Counted from the stretch's first letter, positions 1 through 7,871 are shown. The stretch: 50,524 nt of DNA from Thermocladium sp049965935 (GCA_049965935.1 JBMFVP010000006.1:1-50524), one strand, 5' to 3'. The notes: generated from the letters alone by a model not told the origin. Numbers and translations: made by a program.

Positions 1-126
1 ATTGCGGGGGTGAGTCGGCCTCCGCTCCCCATCTTGACTAGAGTTAACCAGTGGGGCTAGGCACTAATAAAGCCAGAGTTTTTAAACCTTACCCAGCCCC
101 TGGAAGGGGCGAGGTTTGTCGTTCTC
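1..126 (-). mobile_element. 5' end of repeated IS605/TnpB-like element (leftward copy)
   Basis: Read on the minus strand, this stretch has a hairpin (GCCCC at 96-100 against GGGGC at 106-110) next to the tag AACGACAAACCTCGCC (complement of 108-123). A TATA-like TTTAAAAA and a GC-rich segment follow. The order and much of the sequence match the right edge of the window (50341-50524), which faces the other way. In the frame equivalent to the right-edge ORF this copy has stop codons, so it is either decayed or non-coding here. Hairpins of this kind flank IS200/IS605 (TnpB) elements in thermophilic archaea; the family assignment is inference, since no transposase motif is visible in the window. 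Confidence 0.45.
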
Positions 127-192
127 TTTATCAAGTTGCTCACCGCATCATCATAGCCCGGCTCATCACGTGCTCAGCCCTTGCAAGCTTAA

Positions 193-546
193 TCACATCT
201 TAACTACTTCCACCCCCTCCGGCTTCACATCAATGTCGGCATACACCTTAACGGGGGCGCATTTCTGGGACAATAAGTTAAATACCTTAATGGCGCCCTC
301 CACTCCGCTGACCTCGTAAAGCTCCACCCTGGCATCCATGTTATTCGCCGTCACCTCATTAGCGGTTAATAGGTACTTATTATAATCAATGTTGGGGCAC
401 AGGACAGAAATCACTATTAACCTACCGCTCTCGCGCCTGGCCCTACTCAAGGCATCGCTTAATAATTGCTTGTACTTATCCATATCATCATTACAGACCC
501 CCAGAAACGCGTAGGTGCATTGATACTTGTCCCCAATGCTATCCAT
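193..546 (-). CDS. Hypothetical small protein (117 aa)
   Basis: I do not recognise the family. The protein is soluble, alpha/beta-like, with a short hydrophobic strand near the middle (LIVISVLCPN) and a C-terminal half rich in valine strands; no signal peptide or membrane segment is visible. The ATG at 546 is preferred over the GTG at 564 because an A/T-rich TATA-like run at about 571-585 lies the usual 25-30 nt upstream of it, giving a leaderless message. It is divergent from the GH13 gene and next to the mobile-element end. It looks like a real gene, but no function is assigned. Confidence 0.5.
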   Translation of the reverse strand: MDSIGDKYQCTYAFLGVCNDDMDKYKQLLSDALSRARRESGRLIVISVLCPNIDYNKYLLTANEVTANNMDARVELYEVSGVEGAIKVFNLLSQKCAPVKVYADIDVKPEGVEVVKM

Positions 547-564
547 GCCTTTCAATGTGCTCAC

Positions 565-640
565 GAGTATTTTTTATTTTTATCCCCAAAACCCCTCAAA
601 GAGTCGGGCCCCATTACCCCAATCTCTTTATAAACGCCAC
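565..640. promoter_or_regulatory. Divergent promoter region
   Basis: A TATA-like TTTATAAA at about 627-634 lies 26-30 nt before the GH13 ATG at 659. A second A/T-rich box at 571-585 points the other way toward the small gene at 546. Both spacings suit leaderless archaeal transcripts. Confidence 0.5.
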
Positions 641-658
641 GAATAATGCGGGAGAGGA

Positions 659-2338
659 ATGCATAGGGTAATCAAGTGGGAGCGAAGCGATGATATTTAC
701 GCCACGGTGGAGTTCAGGGTGAAGGCAAAGGCCAGCGCAGTGTACCTAATTGGGTCATTCACTTCATGGCACCCAGGCACGGCGCCCCTCAAGAATGTTG
801 GGGAGGACGAGTGGCTGGGCGAGTTCAGGATTAGGGAGGGGAATCATTACTACGCCTTCATGCTGAATGCGAGGGATAAGTTCCTCGGGGACTGCAGCGA
901 CATGGTTAAGATCGATACGTTCGGCGACGCATGCAGATTACCGCTGATCAGCGATGTGGAGGTATTCAGTGGATCCTCATGGAGATTCCGGGACCCCGCT
1001 GGACTAGAGAGGGTCAGGACTAGGGGCACAGAGCCGGGGGGTTACATTGATTTGGGGGAGATCGATGGATTACATTGGTGGGAGCGCGAGTCCTCGAGCG
1101 TGGAGGGCGGCTGCGGCTTGGAGCCTCCCCAATGGGTTCTGGACTCGATTATTTACCAAGTATTCCCAAGCAGCTTCATGAGCGACTTCAAGGACTTGGG
1201 GAATAAGTTGAGCCACGTGGCGGAGGTGGCTGACGCCGTATACCTAAACCCGGTGTGGGAGTCCCCCTCCTATCATGGCTACGACGTCACGAATTACTTC
1301 AGGGTTAAGGAGGAGTACGGCGGCAACGCGGGGCTCCTGGAATTCATTGATAGGGCCCACTCCATGGGGATTAGGGTGATCCTGGACGGCGTATTCAACC
1401 ACGTGTCCTCAATGCATCCCCTTTTCCAGGACGTCATGGAGAGAGGCAGGAAGAGCCCGTTTCACGACTGGTTCATGATAAACGGGGACAAGCCCGATCC
1501 CTCCCAATTCAATTATGAGGCCTTCCTATCCGTGAGGAAGATGCCGCGGCTGAATTACGGTAACGAGGGCGTCAGGAGGTTCGTGAAGGATGTTGGGGAG
1601 TACTGGGTGAGGGCCGGCGCAGATGGGTGGAGACTAGACGTGGCTCACGGCGTGCCCCCCTCATTCTGGAGGGAATTCACGGACACTATCAGGAGCGCCA
1701 GGGGGGATGCGTATGTCCTGGGCGAGGTCTGGGGCGAGCCTGATCCATGGGTTTGCAGCATGCATGGAGTCACCGACTTCGCCATCTATAGGTTCATCAA
1801 TAACGCGGTGAGGGGCGACATAAATGATCGGGAGGTTAGGAGACTACGGTTACTGCCTAGGGGGTTCCTATACGCTTCGTGGAACTTCATCGATAATCAC
1901 GATACTCCTCGACTCCTCACCCTGGCTCAAGGCAATCCCAAACCAGTTAGGCTAGGCTTAGCCCTAGCCTTCACGTTGCCCGGCGTCCCCATGATTTATT
2001 ACGGGGATGAGGTTGGATTACCGGGGGGCCCCGATCCAGATAATAGGAGGCAAATGATTTGGGACCCAGGCAAGTGGGATTTAGAGACCCTGAGCCTCAT
2101 TAAGAGGTTAAGGGAGGCACGGAGGGAATTAGTGGAGCTGAGGCGAGGGGCGTGGAGCATTGAATCGGGGAGCGGCTTAGTTAGGGTGAAGCGGTGGGGG
2201 CGGAGACGCGTTGAGTTGGTGGGCAACTTCTCTGGGAAGCAGGTGGCTGTGGATATTGCGGGAACAGATTTAATTATGGGTAGGGACATGGAGAGGATCG
2301 AATTGGGGCCCTACGACTTCGCATTGGTGGTTTCATGA
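659..2338 (+). CDS. GH13 alpha-glucan hydrolase (neopullulanase/cyclomaltodextrinase type)
   Basis: A glycoside hydrolase family 13 enzyme acting on alpha-glucans or cyclodextrins, presumably in the cytosol because no signal peptide is seen. Residues 1-120 look like an N-terminal E-set/CBM48 beta domain. The (beta/alpha)8 domain follows from about 160. All four GH13 signature regions are present: DGVFNH (243-248), GWRLD with nucleophile Asp327, GEVWGE with acid/base Glu356, and NFIDNHD with the third carboxylate Asp415. At 559 residues it is the normal size for the neopullulanase/cyclomaltodextrinase subgroup with an N-domain. The substrate cannot be fixed from sequence alone. The start is supported by a TATA box 27 nt upstream. 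The acetyltransferase downstream overlaps by 4 nt (ATGA), so the two are co-transcribed. Confidence 0.9.
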   Translation: MHRVIKWERSDDIYATVEFRVKAKASAVYLIGSFTSWHPGTAPLKNVGEDEWLGEFRIREGNHYYAFMLNARDKFLGDCSDMVKIDTFGDACRLPLISDVEVFSGSSWRFRDPAGLERVRTRGTEPGGYIDLGEIDGLHWWERESSSVEGGCGLEPPQWVLDSIIYQVFPSSFMSDFKDLGNKLSHVAEVADAVYLNPVWESPSYHGYDVTNYFRVKEEYGGNAGLLEFIDRAHSMGIRVILDGVFNHVSSMHPLFQDVMERGRKSPFHDWFMINGDKPDPSQFNYEAFLSVRKMPRLNYGNEGVRRFVKDVGEYWVRAGADGWRLDVAHGVPPSFWREFTDTIRSARGDAYVLGEVWGEPDPWVCSMHGVTDFAIYRFINNAVRGDINDREVRRLRLLPRGFLYASWNFIDNHDTPRLLTLAQGNPKPVRLGLALAFTLPGVPMIYYGDEVGLPGGPDPDNRRQMIWDPGKWDLETLSLIKRLREARRELVELRRGAWSIESGSGLVRVKRWGRRRVELVGNFSGKQVAVDIAGTDLIMGRDMERIELGPYDFALVVS

Positions 2339-2835
2339 TTGAGCTAGTTAAGTGCAATGAGGGGGATATCGAGAAGATCGAGGGACTTGAGCGGCGAATC
2401 TTTAAGCCGAGCGAGCAGTACACGTTGTCATTCATTTCCTGGCTCTGCAGAAGCTGCTCCAGGTTCTCATTCATTGCATATGATGGGGACAAGCCCATTG
2501 GCTACATCATTTCCTGCATAGATGCTCCCAGGCAGGGACACGTCGTGGCGGTGGGCCTCGTCAAGGATTATAGGGGGCGCGGCTTGGGCAGGAAATTGAT
2601 GTGCGCCTCCATGTGCAGCCTCGGGAACCTAGTTGATAGAGTCGTGCTGGAGGTTAGGGTCAGTAATTCCATTGCCCAGGGACTCTATAGGGACTTGGGG
2701 TTCCAGGTGAGGGATCAAATAAGGTCTTACTACAGCGATGGGGAGGACGCGTATTACATGGTGATGGAGGAGGATGATTATAGGAATGCATTAATCAAGT
2801 GCGGCTGCGAGGGTCGATCTGGGCGTAATTTTTAA
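2335..2835 (+). CDS. GNAT-family N-acetyltransferase (RimI/Ard1-like)
   Basis: An acetyl-CoA-dependent N-acetyltransferase of 166 residues. The acetyl-CoA pyrophosphate loop is clear (V..DYRGRGLGRKLM, about 79-92), followed by the family strand LEVRVSN and helix AQGLYRDLGF (about 103-122) and the YY...DAYYM segment typical of RimI/NatA-type protein N-terminal acetyltransferases. The protein substrate is inferred from that resemblance. It overlaps the GH13 stop codon by 4 nt and is probably translationally coupled to it. The last dozen or so residues are Cys/Gly/Arg-rich and beyond the usual domain. Confidence 0.85.
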   Translation: MIELVKCNEGDIEKIEGLERRIFKPSEQYTLSFISWLCRSCSRFSFIAYDGDKPIGYIISCIDAPRQGHVVAVGLVKDYRGRGLGRKLMCASMCSLGNLVDRVVLEVRVSNSIAQGLYRDLGFQVRDQIRSYYSDGEDAYYMVMEEDDYRNALIKCGCEGRSGRNF

Positions 2836-2855
2836 GTGCCGGCCACTCCTTGGTT

Positions 2856-2918
2856 AATTGTGATTAGGGCTGATGGTGCTGCTGAATCTACGTGATGAAT
2901 TGAACCCGGTATGATAGT
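2856..2918 (+). ncRNA. Candidate C/D box sRNA (imperfect C and D boxes)
   Basis: A TATA-like TTTTTAA at 2829-2835 predicts a transcript starting near 2856. The following sequence reads C box GTGATTA (2860-2866), 15-nt guide, D' CTGA (2882-2885), 6-nt spacer, perfect C' GTGATGA (2892-2898), 12-nt guide (2899-2910) and a weak D box ATGA (2911-2914). The second guide is complementary to ACCGGGTTCAAT, which resembles the T-arm of a tRNA. Two of the four boxes are non-consensus and the region overlaps the 3' end of the minus-strand mini-gene, so this is only a candidate. Confidence 0.3.
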
Positions 2919-3046
2919 AATGGCTTGATTTTCTCCTCCAGCAAGTGATTTATGCACTCATCTAAATCGCTTAGGCCTTCCTCGCTGCACCTCACCGCCA
3001 GCACGGCGTACTCCGTTGGGGTTAGCTTGATTCTTATCGTGGGCAT
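2888..3046 (-). CDS. Ribbon-helix-helix (CopG/Arc-like) small protein, 52 aa
   Basis: A 52-codon gene. It starts MPTIRIKLTPTEYAVL, the classic RHH pattern of a basic beta strand (TIRIKLT) followed by a helix, and then DLDECINHLLEEKI as the second helix. RHH proteins are dimeric DNA-binding repressors or antitoxins. The palindromic TATA box CTTATATAAG at 3066-3075 is centred 25 nt upstream of the ATG, which suits a leaderless transcript and supports that start. No toxin partner is adjacent. It lies alone between the acetyltransferase and the thiolase operon, and could regulate either. The fold call is moderately secure; the targets are unknown. Confidence 0.55.
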   Translation of the reverse strand: MPTIRIKLTPTEYAVLAVRCSEEGLSDLDECINHLLEEKIKPLLSYRVQFIT

Positions 3047-3075
3047 GCATTACCCGTTCAATTAACTTATATAAG

Positions 3076-3245
3076 GATACCTGATAAAATAGATACCCAA
3101 ATATTCCTGACCTTAAGGAAACCACGGCTTCAGGTGGTTGGGCGTCCTTTATATTTGACTAATTGATATTTATCCCTAGTCTTACTATAAGGGTAAAGTT
3201 GATATGATACATAATGCTTTAAAACAATCTATATTCAGTGGAAAT
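3076..3245 (+). promoter_or_regulatory. Upstream region of the thiolase-fold/DUF35 operon
   Basis: This AT-rich stretch holds a palindrome CCTTAAGG (3111-3118), a 6-bp hairpin AACCAC/GTGGTT (3120-3125 and 3134-3139) and TATA-like TTTATATTT (3148-3156) and ACTATAAG (about 3183-3190). The second TATA would start transcription about 36 nt before the ATG at 3246. Which box is used cannot be decided from sequence. Confidence 0.35.
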
Positions 3246-4385
3246 ATGCCTAGAGTAGGAATAATAGGCGTCGGCTGGTTCGGCTTCCAGCCGGAGACTC
3301 CCACTTTCTCCTTCAGGGAAATGACGTATAAGGCAGCCAATAGGGCATACATGGATGCCGGCGGACTCGATCCACGAAAAGACATAGACGCATTCATCAG
3401 CACACAGGAAGACTTTTGGGAGGGCATCTCGATAGCCGACGAATTCGCTCCAGATCAATTGGGGGGAGCCATGAGGCCCGTCTACACGGTGGCCGGGGAC
3501 GGCTTGCAGGGACTCGCCTCGGCCTACATGATGATAAGGAGCGGCCAATTCGACGTCGTCGCCGTGGAGTCACACGCGAAGCCCAGCGACATAGAGACCC
3601 TGGGGGACATAATCAACATGTCCATGGATCCAATAACTATGGCGCCGCTACGGGTGGAGAACCCGCACGCCTTGGCATCGCTCGAGGCGAGGCTATACAT
3701 GCATAGAACCGGCGCCACCGAGGAGGATTTGGCCCATATAGTGGTGAGGGCAAAGAGGAATGCCATTAAGAACCCCAGGGCCGCCTTCGCCATGAATATT
3801 GGGGAGGATGATTACTTGAGCGGCGAGAAGATACTGGACCCCCTGAGGAGGCTGGACGTGGCTCCATTAATTGATGCGGCAATAGTGATAGTCTTGGCAA
3901 GCGAGGAGGCGGCGGGTAAGTTCACGGATACCCCGATCTGGGTTAGGGGAGTGGGGTGGGCCACCGAGACCTCCCAATGGGAATTGCACGACATGGAGTA
4001 CCCGCTCCACGCAGCCACTGCCGCCAGGATGGCGTATAAGATGGCTGGGATAGATGATCCCCAGAAGTCAATTCAATTAGCTGAAGTCGATAATAGGTAC
4101 TCATTTAAGGAGCTTCAATTCATAGAGGCCCTCGGTCTCTCGCCTAGGGGGGAGGCAGTGAAGCTGATGCGGGATGGCGCATTCGAGGCGGGAGGCAGGT
4201 TACCCATTAACCCAAGCGGGGGCGCGTTGGGGGAGGGGGTGCCCCTTGAAGCTCATGGATTGGCCAGGCTACTCTATGCCGTTGAATCATTGAGAGGCGA
4301 CCACGCTTCCGTGGAGACCGCCGTCGTTCATGGGTGGAGAGGCGTGCCCACAACAACTAGTTCAGTGGTGGTTCTGGGGAGGTGA
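3246..4385 (+). CDS. Thiolase-fold protein lacking catalytic cysteine (SCPx/Ltp-like), subunit 1
   Basis: Thiolase superfamily by overall pattern: N-terminal RVGIIGVG strand, DVVAVES strand, and a C-terminal motif with INPSGGALGEG. It has no cysteine at all. At the nucleophile position, where active thiolases read CASG, it reads VAGDG, and the C-terminal GHP motif reads GVP. It therefore cannot be an ordinary acetyl-CoA acetyltransferase. Relatives that work without the thiolase Cys include Ltp2-type aldolases, which pair with DUF35 proteins; two DUF35 genes follow here. The start at 3246 is chosen over the ATG at 3204 because the conserved first strand begins there and GTGGA lies just upstream. 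It is the first of four overlapping or abutting genes. Confidence 0.8.
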   Translation: MPRVGIIGVGWFGFQPETPTFSFREMTYKAANRAYMDAGGLDPRKDIDAFISTQEDFWEGISIADEFAPDQLGGAMRPVYTVAGDGLQGLASAYMMIRSGQFDVVAVESHAKPSDIETLGDIINMSMDPITMAPLRVENPHALASLEARLYMHRTGATEEDLAHIVVRAKRNAIKNPRAAFAMNIGEDDYLSGEKILDPLRRLDVAPLIDAAIVIVLASEEAAGKFTDTPIWVRGVGWATETSQWELHDMEYPLHAATAARMAYKMAGIDDPQKSIQLAEVDNRYSFKELQFIEALGLSPRGEAVKLMRDGAFEAGGRLPINPSGGALGEGVPLEAHGLARLLYAVESLRGDHASVETAVVHGWRGVPTTTSSVVVLGR

Positions 4386-4390
4386 TGTCG

Positions 4391-5578
4391 ATGAAGATGA
4401 ATACTGAACTCAAGCAGCGGGTCGCCGTGGTTGGGGCTGGATTAACTCTATTTAGGCGCAGAATGCTGGATACGCCCAAGGAATTGGCGTGGATCGCCGC
4501 CAAGCAGGCCCTGGACGATGCTGGATTAACCCTTAAGGACGTCGATGCGGTAGTCATAGGCTCCGCCCCGGATGCATTTGATGGGGTTCACCTAAAGGGG
4601 GAGTACTTGAGCGAGGGGGCCGGCGGCATTAATAAGCCAACCATGAGGGTCTACGTGGGGGGAGCGACGGGCGTCTTCACGCCAATAGCTGGGTGGTGGC
4701 ACGTGGCGAGCGGCCTCTTCGACACTGTTCTAGTGGTGGCCGAGGAGAAGATGAGCAGCGCAGCCAAGCCCCATCCACAATACGTTTTCCGCTACATATG
4801 GGACCCCATAGTGGAGAAGCCCCTTGACCCGAACCTGATCTGGATATTCGCCATGGAGATGCATAGATACATGAATAAGTACAACATTAAGAAGGAGGAT
4901 ATAGCGCTGGTCTCGGTTAAGAACAAGAGGAATGCGGTGGATCACCCATCAGCCCAGTTACCTGACCCCAACATAACGGTGGAGAAGGTCCTCAACAGCG
5001 AGACGCTCGTGTGGCCCGTGCAGCAACTAGACATAAGTCCCGTGAGCGATGGAGCCGCTGCCCTGGTTTTGACAAGCGAGAAAGTGGCTAGGCGAGTCAC
5101 CGATAATCCAGTGTGGATAGATGGCGTCGGCTTCACCCTGGACACGACGCATTGGACCAATAGGGAACTCGCGTTCCCAGCCTACGTGAGGAGAGCCGGC
5201 GAGATGGCTTATAAGATGGCGGGCATAAATAACCCGAGGAGGGAGATAGATGTGGCGGAGGTTTATGACCCATTCGACTACAAGGAGCTGCATCACATGG
5301 AGGGCCTCGGATTAGCGGGGAGGGGAGAGGCGCCTAGGTTGACGAAGGAAGGAGTTACACAGAGGGATGGGGACTTGCCGATCAATCCATCAGGGGGATT
5401 ACTTGGGGTCGGGAACCCCATAGCGGCGGCGGGCCTAATGAAGGTGGCCGAGATATATTACCAACTCTCCGGTAAGGCCGGTAAGAGGCAAGTAAAGAAG
5501 CCGGTATATACTGGACTAGCCCAGGCCTGGGGCGACTTAATGCAGGCTGGGACGGTAATAGTGATGAGGAGCACGTGA
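4391..5578 (+). CDS. Thiolase-fold protein lacking catalytic cysteine, subunit 2
   Basis: Paralogue of the preceding gene with the thiolase-family layout (VAVVGAG near the N-terminus, ASGLFDTVLVVAEEKM, EVYDPFDYKEL, INPSGGLLGVGNP). It too contains no cysteine. The nucleophile motif reads GGATG, the usual catalytic His of GHP is Asn (GNP), and HD of the SCPx HDCF motif is YD. The two paralogues probably form a hetero-oligomer with the DUF35 proteins. An aldolase, ligase-like or carrier role on acyl-CoA fits better than Claisen condensation (inference). The start at 4391 is chosen for the SD GGAGGTGAT at 4378-4386, 4 nt away; a GTG at 4382 and ATGs at 4385 and 4397 are alternatives. Confidence 0.8.
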   Translation: MKMNTELKQRVAVVGAGLTLFRRRMLDTPKELAWIAAKQALDDAGLTLKDVDAVVIGSAPDAFDGVHLKGEYLSEGAGGINKPTMRVYVGGATGVFTPIAGWWHVASGLFDTVLVVAEEKMSSAAKPHPQYVFRYIWDPIVEKPLDPNLIWIFAMEMHRYMNKYNIKKEDIALVSVKNKRNAVDHPSAQLPDPNITVEKVLNSETLVWPVQQLDISPVSDGAAALVLTSEKVARRVTDNPVWIDGVGFTLDTTHWTNRELAFPAYVRRAGEMAYKMAGINNPRREIDVAEVYDPFDYKELHHMEGLGLAGRGEAPRLTKEGVTQRDGDLPINPSGGLLGVGNPIAAAGLMKVAEIYYQLSGKAGKRQVKKPVYTGLAQAWGDLMQAGTVIVMRST

Positions 5579-5588
5579 GGTGATGGAG

Positions 5589-6116
5589 ATGAGCAAGTAC
5601 CTAGGCACACCCCTATCCGAGAAGGACTTCGAGACCGTGGCGAAGGAGACGGCGAAACCCAGCGCCAAGTATAGGTACACGACGGGCATAGCCCTAGGCA
5701 GGTTCCTCGACGAGTTGAGGAGGGGGAGAATAATTGGAACGGTTTGCAGCCACTGCCGTAGGGTGTACGTGCCTCCCAGGATATATTGTAGCCACTGCTT
5801 CCGCGAGTTGAGCGAGTGGATCTACGTGAGGGACGAGGGAACAATCCAAACAGCCGTGCTCACGTATATATCAACCACTAGGGAAAGAATGGAGAAGCCC
5901 CTCGTGGTGGGCGTAATTAAGCTGGATCTCCCCGAGGGTTATGGGGATTACGCAGTGGATGAAACATTCTATCCAGGCGTTATGCATTACATATGCGGAG
6001 CAACGGAGGAGGACGTGAAGAGCAGGAGAATATTCGGCAAGAGGGTTAAGGCCAAGTGGAGAAGCGAGAAAACGGGTTCAATAAGGGATATAGAGTGCTT
6101 CGAGGTGATTCCATGA
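5589..6116 (+). CDS. DUF35 rubredoxin-like Zn-ribbon/OB-fold protein 1
   Basis: A DUF35 protein: N-terminal helices, a zinc ribbon with CSHC and a second CSHC (about residues 54-75), then an OB-fold. DUF35 proteins bind thiolase-like partners and acyl-CoA, as in the archaeal thiolase/HMG-CoA synthase complex and in Ltp2-ChsH2 aldolases. All four zinc cysteines are present. The start at ATG 5589 follows an SD GAGGTGAT at 5577-5584 with 4-nt spacing; a GTG at 5580 is possible. It is longer at the N-terminus than the second DUF35 gene. It most likely pairs with one of the two upstream thiolase-fold proteins. Confidence 0.85.
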   Translation: MSKYLGTPLSEKDFETVAKETAKPSAKYRYTTGIALGRFLDELRRGRIIGTVCSHCRRVYVPPRIYCSHCFRELSEWIYVRDEGTIQTAVLTYISTTRERMEKPLVVGVIKLDLPEGYGDYAVDETFYPGVMHYICGATEEDVKSRRIFGKRVKAKWRSEKTGSIRDIECFEVIP

Positions 6117-6544
6117 GCGACACAAAGTATTTCCGCGAGGTAATGGAGATAGAGGAGTACATATACACGGCCGGCCCCATTGGAACCAAGTTCCTCGAGG
6201 GCCTAAGGAACGGAAAATTAGTGGCCGGTAAGTGCAGTAAGTGCGGCGCCATTCACATGCCTCCAAAGGGCTTCTGCCCCATTGATTTCCAGCAAGTAAC
6301 GGAAACAGCGGAGATAGAGCCAATGGGCATAGTAAAGACGTTCACGGTGATTAGGGAGGACTTAAACGGCAATAAGCTGGAGAAACCGGTGACTCTGGCA
6401 TTCATAGAGTTCCCGGGCGTAAGCGGTGGATTAGTCCATTACTTGAAGACGGATAGGCCAAGCATAGGCATGAAGGTAAGACCAAAGTGGCGCGAAAATA
6501 GGCGGGGAAGCATAACCGACATAGAGTACTTCGAACCCCTCTAA
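6113..6544 (+). CDS. DUF35 Zn-ribbon/OB-fold protein 2
   Basis: The second DUF35 protein (143 aa). Its ribbon has CSKC and then CPID, so the fourth zinc-ligand cysteine is replaced by Asp; metal binding may be altered or the ribbon may be structural only. The OB-fold part (about 60-143: IVKTFTVI, VTLAFIEF, VRPKW, DIEYFEP) is canonical. The ATG at 6113 overlaps the upstream stop (ATGA) and follows SD GAGGTGAT at 6102-6109, so this start is secure. It is the last gene of the operon. Two thiolase-fold and two DUF35 genes suggest two specific pairs or one four-component complex. Confidence 0.85.
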   Translation: MSDTKYFREVMEIEEYIYTAGPIGTKFLEGLRNGKLVAGKCSKCGAIHMPPKGFCPIDFQQVTETAEIEPMGIVKTFTVIREDLNGNKLEKPVTLAFIEFPGVSGGLVHYLKTDRPSIGMKVRPKWRENRRGSITDIEYFEPL

Positions 6545-6623
6545 CAACATGCACCAAGACAAATCCAGGAAACGATTTTTCCCACTATCCTCAAGGGAAA
6601 CACTACGTAAACTGAACCATGTC

Positions 6624-6640
6624 CTTATAAAAATATTTAA
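6624..6640 (+). promoter_or_regulatory. TATA region of the ATPase-nuclease pair
   Basis: TTATAAAAATATTTAAA lies 23-39 nt before the ATG at 6663 and 11-27 nt before the ATG at 6651. It can serve either start. Confidence 0.45.
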
Positions 6641-6662
6641 AGCATAGGCAATGTTCTTGCCA

Positions 6663-7871
6663 ATGAATGTTTTCTCTATTGAAAACATTGGGCCCATAAA
6701 GAGGGGCGAGGTTAGGTTTGATGACAAGATAATAATAGTCGGCGGTAATTCCACTGGAAAAACTATACTATCAACCGCTCTATACCTATTGCTGACCCTA
6801 AGCGGAGTAATTAATTCCATTTCTCCAATAATAAACCTTGGCAAGGAGATTGAGAATGCGCTTAGCAAGATGGAGCCGGAGGAGAAAATCAGTCGGGATA
6901 TAGTGGTGGATGTCGCTGATCTAATGAAGATTAATAGAGATAAAATAAATGAAGCTATACGCAACCACATAAGGAGAATATTCGGCATACATGATCACAG
7001 TGAATTGATTCGGCTAGGCGAGTCAAGTGGAAGCCTTAGACTAAATGGGGTGTCGATCACGATCGATCAAAACGATGTATCCCTGGAAATCAATGATAGC
7101 ATAGAGAAACTCCAAATACCGCTTGAATTTACCAGGATACAGAATTTACCCGGTTGTACCGCGACATATATTGGTGAAAGAATAGTTGCCGCCGGCGGCA
7201 ATATGAGTTGCGTGCGCGGGCTTATTGCATCAATCGCTCTTTCCAGAGCAATTAATCCACCTGAGGGGTGGAGGAGCACTGCATTCATAAGTACTGAGCG
7301 CGTTGCAATGGGCGGCTTAATACCGGTCATATCAAATATCTTTTCGCCAATATCATCCCCAAAAGTAATAAAGCCTCTAGTATTGGATTACTTAAGGTGG
7401 CTTCCGCCGGGCAGACATAAAATAGAGGCTGGAGGGGAAGCCATGAAGGAGGACTTCCAGGTAGTGGTTGAGTTTCCTCAAACATCTATAAGGACATTAA
7501 TTAATGGAAAGGAAGTAAGCCAATCGATGATCTCGACTGGGTTATACCAGGTAGCTGTGATAGATATCATTTCCAAGAACCCCGCGGTTGACTCCATGAT
7601 AATAGAGGAGCCAGAAATAAATCTACATATAGATATGCAACTACAATTAGCCCAGTACCTAGCTAGTCTAAACAAGAAGCTGCTCATAACTACCCATAGC
7701 GAGTGGATAGCAATGAAAATGGCGCATATACTCAAGAGGAAATTAAACATATATGAGATATATGACGGCGAGTTACGGGAAGTGAAGATCAACGAGGACG
7801 GCACAATAGAGCCGTTGAATACCATACTGCCACATGAAGAAACATTCATTAAGGAATCGCTAGGTGATTAA
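6663..7871 (+). CDS. P-loop ATPase of the RecF/OLD-like AAA type
   Basis: An ABC/SMC-type ATPase of 402 residues. It has MNVFSIENIGPI at the N-terminus, Walker A GGNSTGKT (27-34), a signature-like SQSMISTG, Walker B SMIIEEPEINLH and H-loop ITTHSE. These are the hallmarks of OLD/RecF-like ATPases that partner nucleases or act in anti-phage systems. No TOPRIM domain follows the ATPase, so a nuclease activity would have to come from elsewhere, and the next gene encodes one. Composition is more AT-rich than the flanking genes, suggesting recent acquisition. Start 6663 fits the conserved first strand; 6651 is also possible. A defence role is inference. Confidence 0.8.
   Translation: MNVFSIENIGPIKRGEVRFDDKIIIVGGNSTGKTILSTALYLLLTLSGVINSISPIINLGKEIENALSKMEPEEKISRDIVVDVADLMKINRDKINEAIRNHIRRIFGIHDHSELIRLGESSGSLRLNGVSITIDQNDVSLEINDSIEKLQIPLEFTRIQNLPGCTATYIGERIVAAGGNMSCVRGLIASIALSRAINPPEGWRSTAFISTERVAMGGLIPVISNIFSPISSPKVIKPLVLDYLRWLPPGRHKIEAGGEAMKEDFQVVVEFPQTSIRTLINGKEVSQSMISTGLYQVAVIDIISKNPAVDSMIIEEPEINLHIDMQLQLAQYLASLNKKLLITTHSEWIAMKMAHILKRKLNIYEIYDGELREVKINEDGTIEPLNTILPHEETFIKESLGD

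Noticed and set aside
140..200. Minus-strand C/D-like pattern (GTGATTA, CTGA, GTGATGA) at the end of the first gene
   Set aside because: The C box is imperfect and no D box follows at the needed distance.
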